Part shown: in pieces, positions 33,945 through 43,729 of the stretch
How positions within the stretch are numbered: position 1 is the first letter of the stretch
How the letters are laid out: each line of letters begins with the position of its first letter
From: Neobacillus niacini NBRC 15566
GTDB taxonomy: Bacteria > Bacillota > Bacilli > Bacillales > Cytobacillaceae
NCBI RefSeq assembly: GCF_001591505.1
Contig: NZ_BCVA01000024.1
Coordinates: forward strand, 1-64,000
DNA: 64,000 nucleotides
Reading direction: 5' to 3'
Notes under the pieces: model-generated
What the model was told of the DNA's origin: nothing
Databases searched by the model: none
Seen by the model: the letters and a program-made list of their open reading frames with translations, nothing else
Position numbers and translations under genes: made by a program

Positions 33945-34578
33945 GAAAGATGAAACAATAAAAAGAATGCAAAGACTACAGCTCAATGAGGAATCAGTTA
34001 GTAAGGAACAAATTAGAATGATCCGAGCTAATATAGAATCAAAATTAGATAGGGATTCAAATTCATTTATGTTGACCTCACCTACCCAAGAAGGAGAAAA
34101 ATCAATTATCTCATCTAAATTAGCCTTATCATTTGCTGAACAAGGGAAAAAAGTCCTTTTAGTGGATGCCAATCTAAGGAAACCTACTCTGCACAATTGG
34201 TTTAATCTAGACAATGAAACTGGTTTAACCAATGTAATTACGAGGGAGGAAGATCTCCAACTTCATTGTAAAGAAACGTTATTTCCTGGTCTGTATCTCT
34301 TACCAACCGGTCCTATTCCTTTAAATCTTTCAGACATATGGATTACGAAAAAGATCAATCAATTGGCAAGAAAGTGTCAATCAGAATTTGAAATCGTTAT
34401 TTATGAGGCTCCACCGTTCTTGACCGTATCAGATTCTCATATTCTAGTAAACCACTGTGATGGTGTAATTTTAGTGGTAAGAGCTAATAAAACCAAGAAA
34501 GAAGAGGCACTTAAGACGAAAGAGTATATAGAGAGAACAAGTCAAAAAATCCTTGGAGTCATTTATCAAACAGGATAA
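33922..34578 (+). CDS. epsB: CpsD/EpsB-type tyrosine kinase homologue with degenerate ATP-binding motifs
   Basis: 218 residues aligned along its whole length with BY-kinases such as EpsB. The Walker A region at 53-61 reads SPTQEGEKS where active members have PxEGKS (Gly before Lys replaced by Glu59). Walker A' at 80-86 is LVDANLR (Asp to Asn84), and Walker B is IYEAPP at 150-155 in place of IDTPP. The usual C-terminal tyrosine cluster is absent; the chain ends VIYQTG. It may be a weak or inactive kinase acting as a partner of the Wzz-type protein. It overlaps the upstream gene. Confidence 0.85.
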   Translation: MGNKSVFKKDETIKRMQRLQLNEESVSKEQIRMIRANIESKLDRDSNSFMLTSPTQEGEKSIISSKLALSFAEQGKKVLLVDANLRKPTLHNWFNLDNETGLTNVITREEDLQLHCKETLFPGLYLLPTGPIPLNLSDIWITKKINQLARKCQSEFEIVIYEAPPFLTVSDSHILVNHCDGVILVVRANKTKKEEALKTKEYIERTSQKILGVIYQTG

Positions 34579-34627
34579 TGCAGGCAGTAGTTTTGGTAAC
34601 CAGGTGTCAAAATAAGGTGGCTAATTC

Positions 34628-36088
34628 ATGGACAATATAGTTAAGAAGAATTCAATTGCAAAGAATATTATACATTTATTTTATAGTACAGCTTTATCTA
34701 GTGTATTAAATGCTGCGGCGTTAATCGTGTTAGCTTATTATTTACAGTCTTATTATTATGGAATGTTTAGTGTTGTTTTAGCGTTTGCCATGATCATGGG
34801 CTATTTTACAGATGCTGGACTAAGTGACATCGTCCTAAGAGAAGGGTCTAAGAAGGAGGTTAACACATCCATTCTTATTTCCTCGTACGTGAAAATGAGA
34901 ATGGGTTTACTGGTCGTTACATTTCTATGTGGATTCCTAATTATTCATCTATCAAACGCAGGACAACGAGAAATCATTCAGACATCCTATTTTTTGATAA
35001 TCCCAATGGTTACAGGAATTGCATTACAAAGCATAGGAACAACCTATTTTCAACTGATTGAGAAAATGCAGTTTTACGGACTAATCCGTATTATTTCATC
35101 TATTTGTTTAGTAGTCACCCTTACAATTGGGATGATTCTTCAACTTAATCCACTGATCATTTGCACTCTATATGGACTTTCTTATTTTGCAGCAGGTATA
35201 TTTGGGGTCTGCCTTGTTAGTAAAAATGTAAATATCAGGTTGAAATGCCCATTCCATAAAGGATTATTACAAAATTTAGGCTCATTTACATTAGGTGGTT
35301 TGATTTTTGTCATGCTGCCCCAATTAGGACCGCTTGTGTTGGAAAAGACGATAACCCTTAAAGAAGTCGGCTTATTTGCAGTAGCATATCGAATCCCACA
35401 AGCCCTCCAGCAGATTCCCTTTATTGTTGCTGGAGCCTATTACCCGGTATTGTTTAGATCATATAATAATAACCTTTTACAAGATCACTTAAAATACAAC
35501 ATTGAGCTAATAAAAATTATCTCTTTAGTTGGAATGGCCATGACAATTCCATTTTACTATATGTCAGAAAGTATTATTCAGTTGTTATTTGGTGAAAAGT
35601 GGATTCAAGCAGCCTTACCACTTAAGATTTTATCAGTAATGTTAATATTACAGGCGATAAATATTGCCTTAGCAGATGGATTAACGTCAAGAGCATTACA
35701 GTCTTATCGTACCGGTGTTCAATTAATCGCAGTCTTTCTTGGTGTTTTTCTTTATATGTTCTTTAGTAAATCTTATGGCGTATCTGGTGCAGCAGTTGCT
35801 GGTGTAATGATTGAAGTGTTATCCTTACTAGGCTTTTGGTTATGCATACCAAATCGCTGGATTATTGCAAAAAGGGTAATTGTTCCGTACTTAGCCATTT
35901 TTATTATTTGTTTAGCTTTTATTGACCTTTTTCTAGATTCTCTCCCATTATTAGCCATTGTCGTCAATTACATTTTATTGGCTTTTGTAGTCTTTCTCGA
36001 TAAAGAAAATAGGGAAAAGATAAACGGTTATATAAAACCATTGGGAATCAATAAAAGGTGGAAATCGAAGAAATCTGAGGGGGTTTAA
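34628..36088 (+). CDS. Polysaccharide flippase (Wzx-like, MOP superfamily)
   Basis: 486 residues with about 12-14 transmembrane helices; starts KNIIHLFYSTALSSVLNAAA and keeps the pattern of the oligosaccharide flippase/Polysacc_synt family. It moves the undecaprenyl-linked repeat unit across the membrane. Short basic cytoplasmic C-terminus (KRWKSKKS). It sits between the kinase pair and the polymerase, as expected in a Wzx/Wzy-type pathway. Confidence 0.85.
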   Translation: MDNIVKKNSIAKNIIHLFYSTALSSVLNAAALIVLAYYLQSYYYGMFSVVLAFAMIMGYFTDAGLSDIVLREGSKKEVNTSILISSYVKMRMGLLVVTFLCGFLIIHLSNAGQREIIQTSYFLIIPMVTGIALQSIGTTYFQLIEKMQFYGLIRIISSICLVVTLTIGMILQLNPLIICTLYGLSYFAAGIFGVCLVSKNVNIRLKCPFHKGLLQNLGSFTLGGLIFVMLPQLGPLVLEKTITLKEVGLFAVAYRIPQALQQIPFIVAGAYYPVLFRSYNNNLLQDHLKYNIELIKIISLVGMAMTIPFYYMSESIIQLLFGEKWIQAALPLKILSVMLILQAINIALADGLTSRALQSYRTGVQLIAVFLGVFLYMFFSKSYGVSGAAVAGVMIEVLSLLGFWLCIPNRWIIAKRVIVPYLAIFIICLAFIDLFLDSLPLLAIVVNYILLAFVVFLDKENREKINGYIKPLGINKRWKSKKSEGV

Positions 36089-36089
36089 G

Positions 36090-37406
36090 ATGTACGATAA
36101 TTTAACTCCAAAATCACGTAATTACAGCTTTACAATCTTCCTTCTCTTTTTATTAGTTACACTTGCAAATTATTACATTTATGTAGGGTTTGCTATAAAG
36201 CCCTATATGATTTTCCTCATCTTGTTTCTTATTATTAATCTTGGTTTATTTTACTTCCAAAGGCTGCACTTGTTTGAAATTGCAATGTTGTTATTTTACT
36301 TGATGTATAGCTTCAGTGGGGCATTTGCTTTATATCCTGCGGCAAGTATTAGAATCATCTTTGGAATTATCCTTTATATCTTCTGCTATTTTATTATGAA
36401 ATCAGTTATTGGCAATGCTAGAGATTCGGTGATTGAAAGAGCACTATCCGACGCTGGAATATTTTTTAATGTTGCAAGTTTAACCCTCTATTTTGTTGGC
36501 TTAAAAAGTCTAGGGTTTGTATTTGAAGGTGATAGGGTCGTCCAATTCGGGGTACTGCTAGATAGAGATTACCCAAGGCTAATTGGTTTATTACAGGATC
36601 CTAATTTCTTTGTTTTCTATAATACCCTCTTTTTTTCTTATTATCTTTGTAATGTGCAGTCCTTGAAAAATAAGCTTGGTTTGATTCTCTGCGTAGTTGC
36701 AAACATACTAACGTTTTCAAGAGGCGGACTGTTAGTCATGGCACTCTTATTCCTTATTTTTATTATCATTAAAAACCCCTTTAAACAGATAAAACTAGTG
36801 CTTGGCCTTGTATTATCACTAGTGGTCACCGTGTATGTTGCAATCGTTTATATGAAATTTGATATATTTGGAATTTTACAGTCGAGAATTGAAGACTTCT
36901 CCCAGGATGGTGGAAGTGGAAGGATTGAATTGTGGGGGAGAGCGTGGGATTACTTTACATCGCATATGGTTATTGGAATTGGAGCTTTTAATTATTCAGA
37001 ATACAACTTCTTTCAATATGGAGATAGTCTAGAAGTTCATAATACATTTTTAGATATCTTATCAGAGTCTGGTTTACTAGGAATGACATGTTTTTGTTTA
37101 TTTATCTTTTTTTTATTCGTTCAGTTATTTCAAAGCAAGATTCACATAAATAAACCATACCTTTTTTTAGCTTTAGTGGGCATGATTCTTCAAATGGGAT
37201 TCCTATCGGTCATTATTAACGACATGTTTTTTATGTATATTGCCATTTTAACGACCTATTTACATAAGGAAAATCGCGAATTAAACAATAATAAACATAA
37301 GACAGCATTGTTTTCTTCCTTATCCACCAGTAAGCAAATAGTAGAAATGAATGTTAATTATAAAGGAAGTGAAACAAAACATGAATATTCTAGTCATAAC
37401 GGATAA
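36090..37406 (+). CDS. O-antigen polymerase-like membrane protein (Wzy)
   Basis: 438 residues, roughly 11-12 transmembrane helices. The O-antigen ligase/polymerase signature is visible in the large late loop: GSGRIELWGRAWDYF, GIGAFNY and HNTFLDILSESGLLG. It polymerises repeat units outside the membrane. Starts 2 bases after the flippase stop. Its last 26 bases overlap the next gene. Confidence 0.87.
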   Translation: MYDNLTPKSRNYSFTIFLLFLLVTLANYYIYVGFAIKPYMIFLILFLIINLGLFYFQRLHLFEIAMLLFYLMYSFSGAFALYPAASIRIIFGIILYIFCYFIMKSVIGNARDSVIERALSDAGIFFNVASLTLYFVGLKSLGFVFEGDRVVQFGVLLDRDYPRLIGLLQDPNFFVFYNTLFFSYYLCNVQSLKNKLGLILCVVANILTFSRGGLLVMALLFLIFIIIKNPFKQIKLVLGLVLSLVVTVYVAIVYMKFDIFGILQSRIEDFSQDGGSGRIELWGRAWDYFTSHMVIGIGAFNYSEYNFFQYGDSLEVHNTFLDILSESGLLGMTCFCLFIFFLFVQLFQSKIHINKPYLFLALVGMILQMGFLSVIINDMFFMYIAILTTYLHKENRELNNNKHKTALFSSLSTSKQIVEMNVNYKGSETKHEYSSHNG

Positions 37407-38433
37407 GCTTATTCACGGCGGCGCAGAAATGTATTTTTGTAAATTAGAGAACCAATTACAACATCCAAACATTTCTTTTTACTACGCTGCGGGTCCTGGA
37501 GAATTGTATAAGAAAATCAAACATCAAAACCACTTTAATGAAATGAGCCGAACGAAACATCTTCAGAATATTAGAAGGCTAAGAAAATTGATTAACGATA
37601 AACAAATTGACCTTGTTCATGCGAATAGTTTGAGAATGGTTCTCTATTGTATAGCAGTAAAAAAGTTTACTAAAAAGAAATTTAAGATTGTTTATACAAA
37701 GCATAATGTTACCGTTCTCGAGGAAAAAAATCCCGTTATCTTTTCTCATTTATTAAATAAATATGTCGAAAGAATCATCACTGTCAGTGAATTTGAAAAG
37801 AGAAATCTTGTTAATGCAGGAATTGAGCCTAACAAAATTACTACTGTTTATAATGGTGTAGATTTAAATCAGTTTACTTTTCATCAAAAAGAAAAAGGCA
37901 AAACTTTTAAGGTTGGGATATTAGCAAGGTTATCCGAGGAAAAGAATCATGACCTATTTATCAAGATTGCAAACCAGCTTCGCGATATACCAAATCTAAT
38001 GTTTTATATTGCAGGTGATGGACCAGAAAAAACAAAAATTGAGAATATCATTCAATCACAAAACTTACTTCACAAGATAAAGATGATTGGAGCCGTTCAC
38101 AATCCTGAGGAGTTTATTAAAGAAATGGACGTATTATTACTGACATCCCACCGAGAAGTATTCCCTATGGTGATTCTAGAAGGGATGGCAGTTGGAACTC
38201 CAATCATCTCCATTAATAGAGGCGGGATTGGGGAAGCTATTATCGGGAATCAGACAGGTGTCCTTATAAATGACCATTCAGTTAATGAGTTCTGTAATAA
38301 AATTTTGGAAATGAAAACGAACGAAGAGCTGAGGAAACATTTCATTGAAAATGCCAGAAAAAAGGTTCAAGTGGATTTTTCGTTAGAACAAATGGTGAGT
38401 AATACGTTAAAAGAGTATTTGAACTGCAGCTGA
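37381..38433 (+). CDS. Family 4 glycosyltransferase (GT-B)
   Basis: 350 residues from ATG 37381 (AAGGAAGTG upstream; the ATG at 37351 is inside the previous gene). The N-terminal domain starts MNILVITDKLIHGGAEMYF, and the C-terminal nucleotide-sugar domain has GILARLSEEKNHDLFIKIA, IAGDGPEKTKIE and the EPEG-like motif HREVFPMVILEGMAVGTPII. It adds one sugar to the lipid-linked repeat unit on the cytoplasmic face. Donor sugar unknown. Confidence 0.9.
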   Translation: MNILVITDKLIHGGAEMYFCKLENQLQHPNISFYYAAGPGELYKKIKHQNHFNEMSRTKHLQNIRRLRKLINDKQIDLVHANSLRMVLYCIAVKKFTKKKFKIVYTKHNVTVLEEKNPVIFSHLLNKYVERIITVSEFEKRNLVNAGIEPNKITTVYNGVDLNQFTFHQKEKGKTFKVGILARLSEEKNHDLFIKIANQLRDIPNLMFYIAGDGPEKTKIENIIQSQNLLHKIKMIGAVHNPEEFIKEMDVLLLTSHREVFPMVILEGMAVGTPIISINRGGIGEAIIGNQTGVLINDHSVNEFCNKILEMKTNEELRKHFIENARKKVQVDFSLEQMVSNTLKEYLNCS

Positions 38434-38515
38434 ACGGTCACAACAATTAGTGAACCTTGCAGCAGTGTCACATTGAACACCATTATTTTATGTAAAACCC
38501 TGGGAGTGTTAAGGA

Positions 38516-40177
38516 ATGGGAATAAAAAGACTTCGTTTTGGCGTTGTTTGTGACAACATCAACGTTGAAGGATGGCAATTAAATAGCATTAGGAAAATGC
38601 TGGATTTGGAGTTTGTTGAGGCAGGATTAATCATTTTGATTAACTCCAATCAAAGTAAGCAAATATTTGGCAGGAATACTTATGTAAGGAAAACGAATCT
38701 AACAAGCATTATGAAAAACATAACAATATTAGAATGTGATTCCGTAAAATCTGTTACAGATGATAATCATTTTTCTGAGAAAGATTTGAAAAAGATTAAT
38801 GGTTTTGAACTAGATTTTCTGCTAAATCTTTGTGAAGGCAATCTCGGTGGAGAAATAACAAAATTGCCCCGATTTGGTGTATGGTCCTTTCAACATTGTT
38901 CAAACCTTCCTCAATATATTTGGGAGATTTATAATGATCGACACGTAACCTTTGCTTCATTAAACCAAATCTCACACGAAAATATACTATTGAAAAAAGG
39001 TTGTTTTTCTATTATTAAAGATTCCTATAAGAAAAATAAACTACACATTACTTCGGTAATCTCAGAATGGCCAGCAAGGGTCTGTCAGGAAATATTGAAT
39101 AATCATTCTGCTTACATGCGACAAGGTTCTATTGCTGCACAACCACCCAAGTTTATGAAACCTACTACTAAGCAAATGGGAGGATTTTTAGGAAAGTTGT
39201 TAATAAATAAGTGTAAAAAGGTGTTTTCAAAATTGTTTTCCTATGAATATTGGAATATTGGAATTGTTCCTAAACCAATACATGAGGTTCTTAATGATTC
39301 AAATGTAAAAATAAAATGGTTATTTCAAAAGAAGGATTTATATTATGCAGATCCCTTTGCCTATCAAGAAGAAGGCGGACTTCGGATTTTAATGGAAGAA
39401 TTGGATTATAAAGTCGTAAAAGGGTATATAAGTGGCCTAAATGTTAAGAAAAATGTGGATTGGGATATTGTTACATTTAATCAGGCAATGTTAAAGTTCC
39501 CCTGTCATATGTCGTATCCATTTATTTTGGAACATGAAAATGAAGTATATTGCATTCCAGAAACGTCTGAAGTAAAGGAAGCGTCCATTTATCAATTAAA
39601 TAAATCAAGTAAAGAATGGAAAAAAGTGAAAACCTTAATTAAGGATTTTCATGCGGTAGATTCAACAATCGTAAAACATGGAGATCATTGGTGGTTGTTT
39701 TGTACTAAATCGTTTTCGACGATACAAAGTCATAACAATGAACTTCATATTTTTTATGCTGATGAATTATTTGGTGAATGGAAACCGCATTGTTTAAATC
39801 CGGTTAAAATTGATATACGGTCTTCTCGGCCGGCCGGCACACCCTTCGTTCATGAAGGGATGCTCTACCGCCCTGCCCAGGATTGTTCAAAAACATATGG
39901 CGGCAGAATTGTTCTAAATAAAATTAAAACATTAACAATCTCAGAATTTGAAGAAGAATCCGTTAGTTTTGTAGAACCCCAAAGCGATAGCCTGTATCCA
40001 GATGGAGTCCATACGCTTTCGAGTGTAGGAGGAGTTACCCTTATAGATGGCAAACGTTTCGACTACAGCCTTTTCCACTTTTTCAGAAAACTATATAAAT
40101 TAAGACCAGTAAAAGATATAAAGCAAGTAAACTCGTCCCAGCTCGAGAAAGGAACTACAACAGTTGACCCTCTTTGA
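38516..40177 (+). CDS. Formyltransferase-like domain fused to a beta-propeller glycosyltransferase-associated domain
   Basis: 553 residues, two parts. Residues 1-200 look like a formyltransferase N-domain (LRFGVVCDNINVEGWQ, later LDFLLNLCEGNLGGEI and GVWSFQHCS). Residues 245-545 repeat a five-blade motif: KKDLYYADPFAYQEEGGLRI, FPCHMSYPFILEHENEVYCI, HAVDSTIVKHGDHWWLFCT and RPAGTPFVHEGMLYRPAQD. This matches the C-terminal domain of plant glucosamine inositolphosphorylceramide transferase 1. Role is probably N-formylation or sugar transfer on the repeat unit. The family call is from memory of motifs. Confidence 0.6.
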   Translation: MGIKRLRFGVVCDNINVEGWQLNSIRKMLDLEFVEAGLIILINSNQSKQIFGRNTYVRKTNLTSIMKNITILECDSVKSVTDDNHFSEKDLKKINGFELDFLLNLCEGNLGGEITKLPRFGVWSFQHCSNLPQYIWEIYNDRHVTFASLNQISHENILLKKGCFSIIKDSYKKNKLHITSVISEWPARVCQEILNNHSAYMRQGSIAAQPPKFMKPTTKQMGGFLGKLLINKCKKVFSKLFSYEYWNIGIVPKPIHEVLNDSNVKIKWLFQKKDLYYADPFAYQEEGGLRILMEELDYKVVKGYISGLNVKKNVDWDIVTFNQAMLKFPCHMSYPFILEHENEVYCIPETSEVKEASIYQLNKSSKEWKKVKTLIKDFHAVDSTIVKHGDHWWLFCTKSFSTIQSHNNELHIFYADELFGEWKPHCLNPVKIDIRSSRPAGTPFVHEGMLYRPAQDCSKTYGGRIVLNKIKTLTISEFEEESVSFVEPQSDSLYPDGVHTLSSVGGVTLIDGKRFDYSLFHFFRKLYKLRPVKDIKQVNSSQLEKGTTTVDPL

Positions 40178-40218
40178 AAAATGAGGGAAAAAAGAGACAA
40201 AATTTTTTTGATTTGGTT

Positions 40219-40234
40219 GTTCTTTATTAAGAAA
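40219..40234. promoter_or_regulatory. Candidate SinR site upstream of the first priming transferase
   Basis: GTTCTTTATTAAGAAA has one perfect GTTCTTT half and a partial inverted half, 70 bases before the next gene in a 126-base gap. Weaker than the sites at 31851 and 47587. Confidence 0.4.
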
Positions 40235-40303
40235 ATATTGTTTTGTTGAGCAAACGTAAATCTTACTGCTCCAATTATAAAAGTTTTTGGAAGGAGGATT
40301 GAA

Positions 40304-41701
40304 ATGAAGGAAGGTTATAAAGGGCGATTTGTAAGAATCTTGTTGGCAATGGTCGATATCATATTAGTCTATTTAGGATTTATCATGACATATTGGGTAT
40401 TCGAGCTACTTTCAATCCCGACTGAGGGGACTATCATTGATAACGTTAAATTGATTGTACTATCGGCGTCATCATTATTTGTTTTTTATCTATATGATCT
40501 ATATTCGGATTGGCGCCGAAAGAGTATACAGCATTTAGTTTATTCCATTGTTTTATCGATGGTTGTCTTCTCTGGTTTTGAATTTATGATATCAAAATGG
40601 ACACCTTATTTATCCTTTCAGCTAAGTTATATTTTTGTGGTATTTCTTATTCAAACAAATCTATTAATTTGTATGCGTATATGCTTTTGGTTGGTTAACA
40701 AGAAATTATTCGGTAAAAAGAAGGTTTATATTATCGGGGAGGATTCTAATACAGGAATATATTTAGCTGGTAAATTCCTAAACCATAATAAAGGGTGGTT
40801 CGAAATCTCAGGTTATATTCCTTTATCTAAAAAGGGCTCCATACATGAGTTTCTAGAAAAGGGTGACCTTTTTCTCCTTAGCCCTACTATTAATAGGTTG
40901 GATAAAGAGGAAATTGTAAGGCAATGCATTAACCATGGAAAAGAAATAATGGTAATACCACAATTATTTGAATTATCTATTATAGGTGCTACTACACAAC
41001 AAATAGATGATATGATGGTCATTTCCATAAAACCTCCACGCTTAAGCGTATTTCAACAGATTAATAAACGGCTGTTTGACGTAATTGTATCATCCATTTT
41101 ATTAGTAATATCTTGTCCTCTTCTATTGGCTTTATTTTTATTAATACCACTCACTTCGAAAGGACCAGCTCTCTATAGACAGGAACGCATTGGGTTAAAT
41201 GGGAATCCATACTTGATTTATAAGTTTAGAAGTATGATACAAGACGCTGAAAAGAGAACAGGACCAGTATTAGCGACAGATAAGGATCCAAGAATTACGT
41301 TAATTGGAAGAGTGATTAGAGCTGTTCGTTTAGATGAGCTCCCACAATTATTTAATGTACTGAAAGGTGAAATGAGCATAGTAGGCCCAAGACCCGAGCG
41401 AGAATATTTCATTAATGAATTTAAACAAAACCTGCCGGAATACTCGTTTCGATTAACGGTAAAGCCAGGCATAACAGGATTAGGGCAAGTCTTAGCTAAC
41501 TATACTACTCCAGTTGAAGAAAAATTGCGTTTTGACCTTCTTTACATTCTCAATTATTCATTCTGGCTGGATTTGAAAATCCTGCTGCAGACGATTAGGG
41601 TCGTTCTCCACCGTGAACAAGCTCAAGGGTTAAAAGAAGGAAATATTCGTAACCAAAAATTATTAAAAAATCTTGATCAAAACAAGGTGATTAATCACTA
41701 G
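40304..41701 (+). CDS. Polyprenyl-phosphate sugar-1-phosphate transferase (large, WbaP-like)
   Basis: 465 residues. Four N-terminal transmembrane helices and a degenerate nucleotide-binding (CoA-binding-like) domain precede the C-terminal catalytic domain: KRLFDVIVSSILLVISCPLL, then YRQERIGLNGNPYLIYKFRS, the RLDELPQLFNVLKGEMSIVG segment and PRPERE. It primes repeat-unit synthesis by moving a sugar 1-phosphate from a nucleotide sugar to undecaprenyl phosphate. A second, shorter priming enzyme is encoded at 43730. Own RBS AAGGAGG. Confidence 0.92.
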   Translation: MKEGYKGRFVRILLAMVDIILVYLGFIMTYWVFELLSIPTEGTIIDNVKLIVLSASSLFVFYLYDLYSDWRRKSIQHLVYSIVLSMVVFSGFEFMISKWTPYLSFQLSYIFVVFLIQTNLLICMRICFWLVNKKLFGKKKVYIIGEDSNTGIYLAGKFLNHNKGWFEISGYIPLSKKGSIHEFLEKGDLFLLSPTINRLDKEEIVRQCINHGKEIMVIPQLFELSIIGATTQQIDDMMVISIKPPRLSVFQQINKRLFDVIVSSILLVISCPLLLALFLLIPLTSKGPALYRQERIGLNGNPYLIYKFRSMIQDAEKRTGPVLATDKDPRITLIGRVIRAVRLDELPQLFNVLKGEMSIVGPRPEREYFINEFKQNLPEYSFRLTVKPGITGLGQVLANYTTPVEEKLRFDLLYILNYSFWLDLKILLQTIRVVLHREQAQGLKEGNIRNQKLLKNLDQNKVINH

Positions 41702-41775
41702 ATATCTTGCTAGAAGTTAACAGATTCGGATAAGTCCAAATATCTGTATTAATAAGGAGAAGGCGGGAAACAAAA

Positions 41776-42594
41776 ATGGAAAAATACACTAAACCGATTG
41801 TTTCAGTTATTACTCCAACCTATAACGCTGCAAGATATATTACTGAAACCATACATTCTGTTAAAGATCAAACTTTTACAAATTGGGAAATGATTATTGT
41901 TGATGATGCATCATTAGATAACACGGTTGAAATTGTAAAGGAAGAGATGGTTAAGGATTCTAGAATTAAGTTAATAGAACTAGAAAAAAATAGCGGACCT
42001 GCCTATGCACGAAATATAGCTATCAGTGCTGCTAATGGAGACTATCTTGCCTTTCTAGACAGTGATGATCTTTGGCTTCCTAAAAAATTGGAGCGTCAGC
42101 TAATGTTTATGGAACAAAATAATCTTGCCTTTTCTTATACAGCATACAGGATTATGACTGAAAATGGTGAAAGAACAGATGTTGTTTTTCAAGTACCAGT
42201 TATGATTGATTATAAGAGCCTGTTAAAAAATACAATAATAGGTACGCTGACTGTCATGCTAGATAGAAGGAAAGTAGGGATTGTACAAATGCCATTACAT
42301 CGGGATTGCTCCGAGGATTATGGATTATGGCTATCAATCTTATCTAAAGGAATCAAAGCAGTGGGTCTGACGGAGGAGTTAGCAATATACAGGAAGTGTG
42401 AAAAGTCACTGTCAAGTAACAAGCTAAAATCTGCTCAGAAAACATGGAACACATATAGAAAGGTAGAAAATTTTACGATCCCTTCTTCCTTATGGTATTT
42501 TGCAAACTATTCAATTCGTGCCTTGAAGAAACATTCGAAAACTAAGGCAATAAAAGATAAATCGAAAAGAAGATTTTTTGGAATAGAGGGATAA
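41776..42594 (+). CDS. Family 2 glycosyltransferase
   Basis: 272 residues, GT-A fold: VSVITPTYNAARYITETIHS, IIVDDASLDNT and the metal-binding YLAFLDSDDLWLP; acceptor-side segment HRDCSEDYGLWLSIL. Cytoplasmic with no transmembrane helix. Resembles EpsJ-type and teichuronic-acid-type transferases. It ends 3 bases before the acyltransferase gene. Confidence 0.9.
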   Translation: MEKYTKPIVSVITPTYNAARYITETIHSVKDQTFTNWEMIIVDDASLDNTVEIVKEEMVKDSRIKLIELEKNSGPAYARNIAISAANGDYLAFLDSDDLWLPKKLERQLMFMEQNNLAFSYTAYRIMTENGERTDVVFQVPVMIDYKSLLKNTIIGTLTVMLDRRKVGIVQMPLHRDCSEDYGLWLSILSKGIKAVGLTEELAIYRKCEKSLSSNKLKSAQKTWNTYRKVENFTIPSSLWYFANYSIRALKKHSKTKAIKDKSKRRFFGIEG

Positions 42595-42597
42595 GCA

Positions 42598-43653
42598 ATG
42601 GCAAGTGGAAGAAGAACTTTATCATATGTACAGATTTCTAGGGCGGTAGCCATTTTATTTGTCCTCTTAGGACATGTGAACACTTTATTTTATACCAACT
42701 ATCAATACGATTGGTTTAATATGGGGCAATGGGAAAGAACGGGTGGTGTGGATTTCTTTTTTATCGTAACAGGTTTTATGATTTATTACCTTTATCATAA
42801 ACATGCGGGTGTACCCGGAAAGACTACTGAATTTATCTTAAAGCGTGCAATAAGAATTTACCCCCTTTACTGGTTATTTACTTTAATTTTGATTGCGTTA
42901 CCGTTACTATCTCCGTCCAAATTTGAGGGATATACCTGGGAAATTATTATAAAGTCGTTCATTCTTCTGCCCTCTGTACCTATACTTGATTCTGCTTGGT
43001 CACTGTGTCATATCATGTTCTTCTATCTATTATTTAGTGCTTTTCTTTTTCGTCCAAAAGTCTTTAAGCCTATTATATTTATGTGGATTGTGGCGACTAT
43101 TTTAATCGAGTTAAAGCTCGTTCCATATTTTGAGGATTCGTTTATTTTTAGTTTTAGTAGTTTGGAAATCCTATTCGGGTGTTTAGTTGCATATTTGACT
43201 CTTAATTATTCATTTAGATATTCTACCTTATTGATTTCAATCGGGCTGCTTGGATATTTAGCGGTTTGGATCAATAATATATACAACTTTATGTACTTGC
43301 ATGGGCCATTGTTCTTTTCTGTATTTTCTATGATTCTTATGCTAGGTATCTCGGAAAAAGACAAGAAGGAGAGAAAAGTCCCGAAAATACTATCATTCAT
43401 GGGGGATGCTTCCTATTCAATCTACATTGCTCATACACCTTTATTGCACCTCTATCTCTTTTTATTGATCAGGCTTCATTTAATTGGTTCTTTAGGCTAT
43501 TTTGTTTCAATGGCGATCGTCATTGTTTTAACAGTAATATCGTCATGTTTCGTTTATAAACTTGTTGAAAGGCCGATGACAAAATATTTAAGAAAATTGG
43601 TATTTACGAAAAAAATTCGTCCTGTAGAAATACCAATAGGAATTGCAAAATGA
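42598..43653 (+). CDS. Acyltransferase 3 family membrane protein
   Basis: 351 residues, about 10 transmembrane helices. Signatures are SYVQISRAVAILFVLLGHV (catalytic-type His near the N-terminus), then GGVDFFFIVTGFMIYY and the late SYSIYIAHTPLL segment. It probably O-acetylates, or otherwise acylates, the polysaccharide on the outer face. Tightly coupled to the upstream glycosyltransferase. Confidence 0.9.
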   Translation: MASGRRTLSYVQISRAVAILFVLLGHVNTLFYTNYQYDWFNMGQWERTGGVDFFFIVTGFMIYYLYHKHAGVPGKTTEFILKRAIRIYPLYWLFTLILIALPLLSPSKFEGYTWEIIIKSFILLPSVPILDSAWSLCHIMFFYLLFSAFLFRPKVFKPIIFMWIVATILIELKLVPYFEDSFIFSFSSLEILFGCLVAYLTLNYSFRYSTLLISIGLLGYLAVWINNIYNFMYLHGPLFFSVFSMILMLGISEKDKKERKVPKILSFMGDASYSIYIAHTPLLHLYLFLLIRLHLIGSLGYFVSMAIVIVLTVISSCFVYKLVERPMTKYLRKLVFTKKIRPVEIPIGIAK

Positions 43654-43662
43654 GGCAATTAT

Positions 43663-43669
43663 GTTCTTT
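43663..43669. promoter_or_regulatory. Candidate SinR half site
   Basis: A single GTTCTTT in the 76-base gap before the short priming transferase gene. One half site alone is expected by chance every few kb, so support comes only from position. Confidence 0.25.
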
Positions 43670-43729
43670 CTTGTTCGTTTTTAGAAACGGATTAATCTGT
43701 TATATTGAAAAAATAAATAGGAGGTAACC

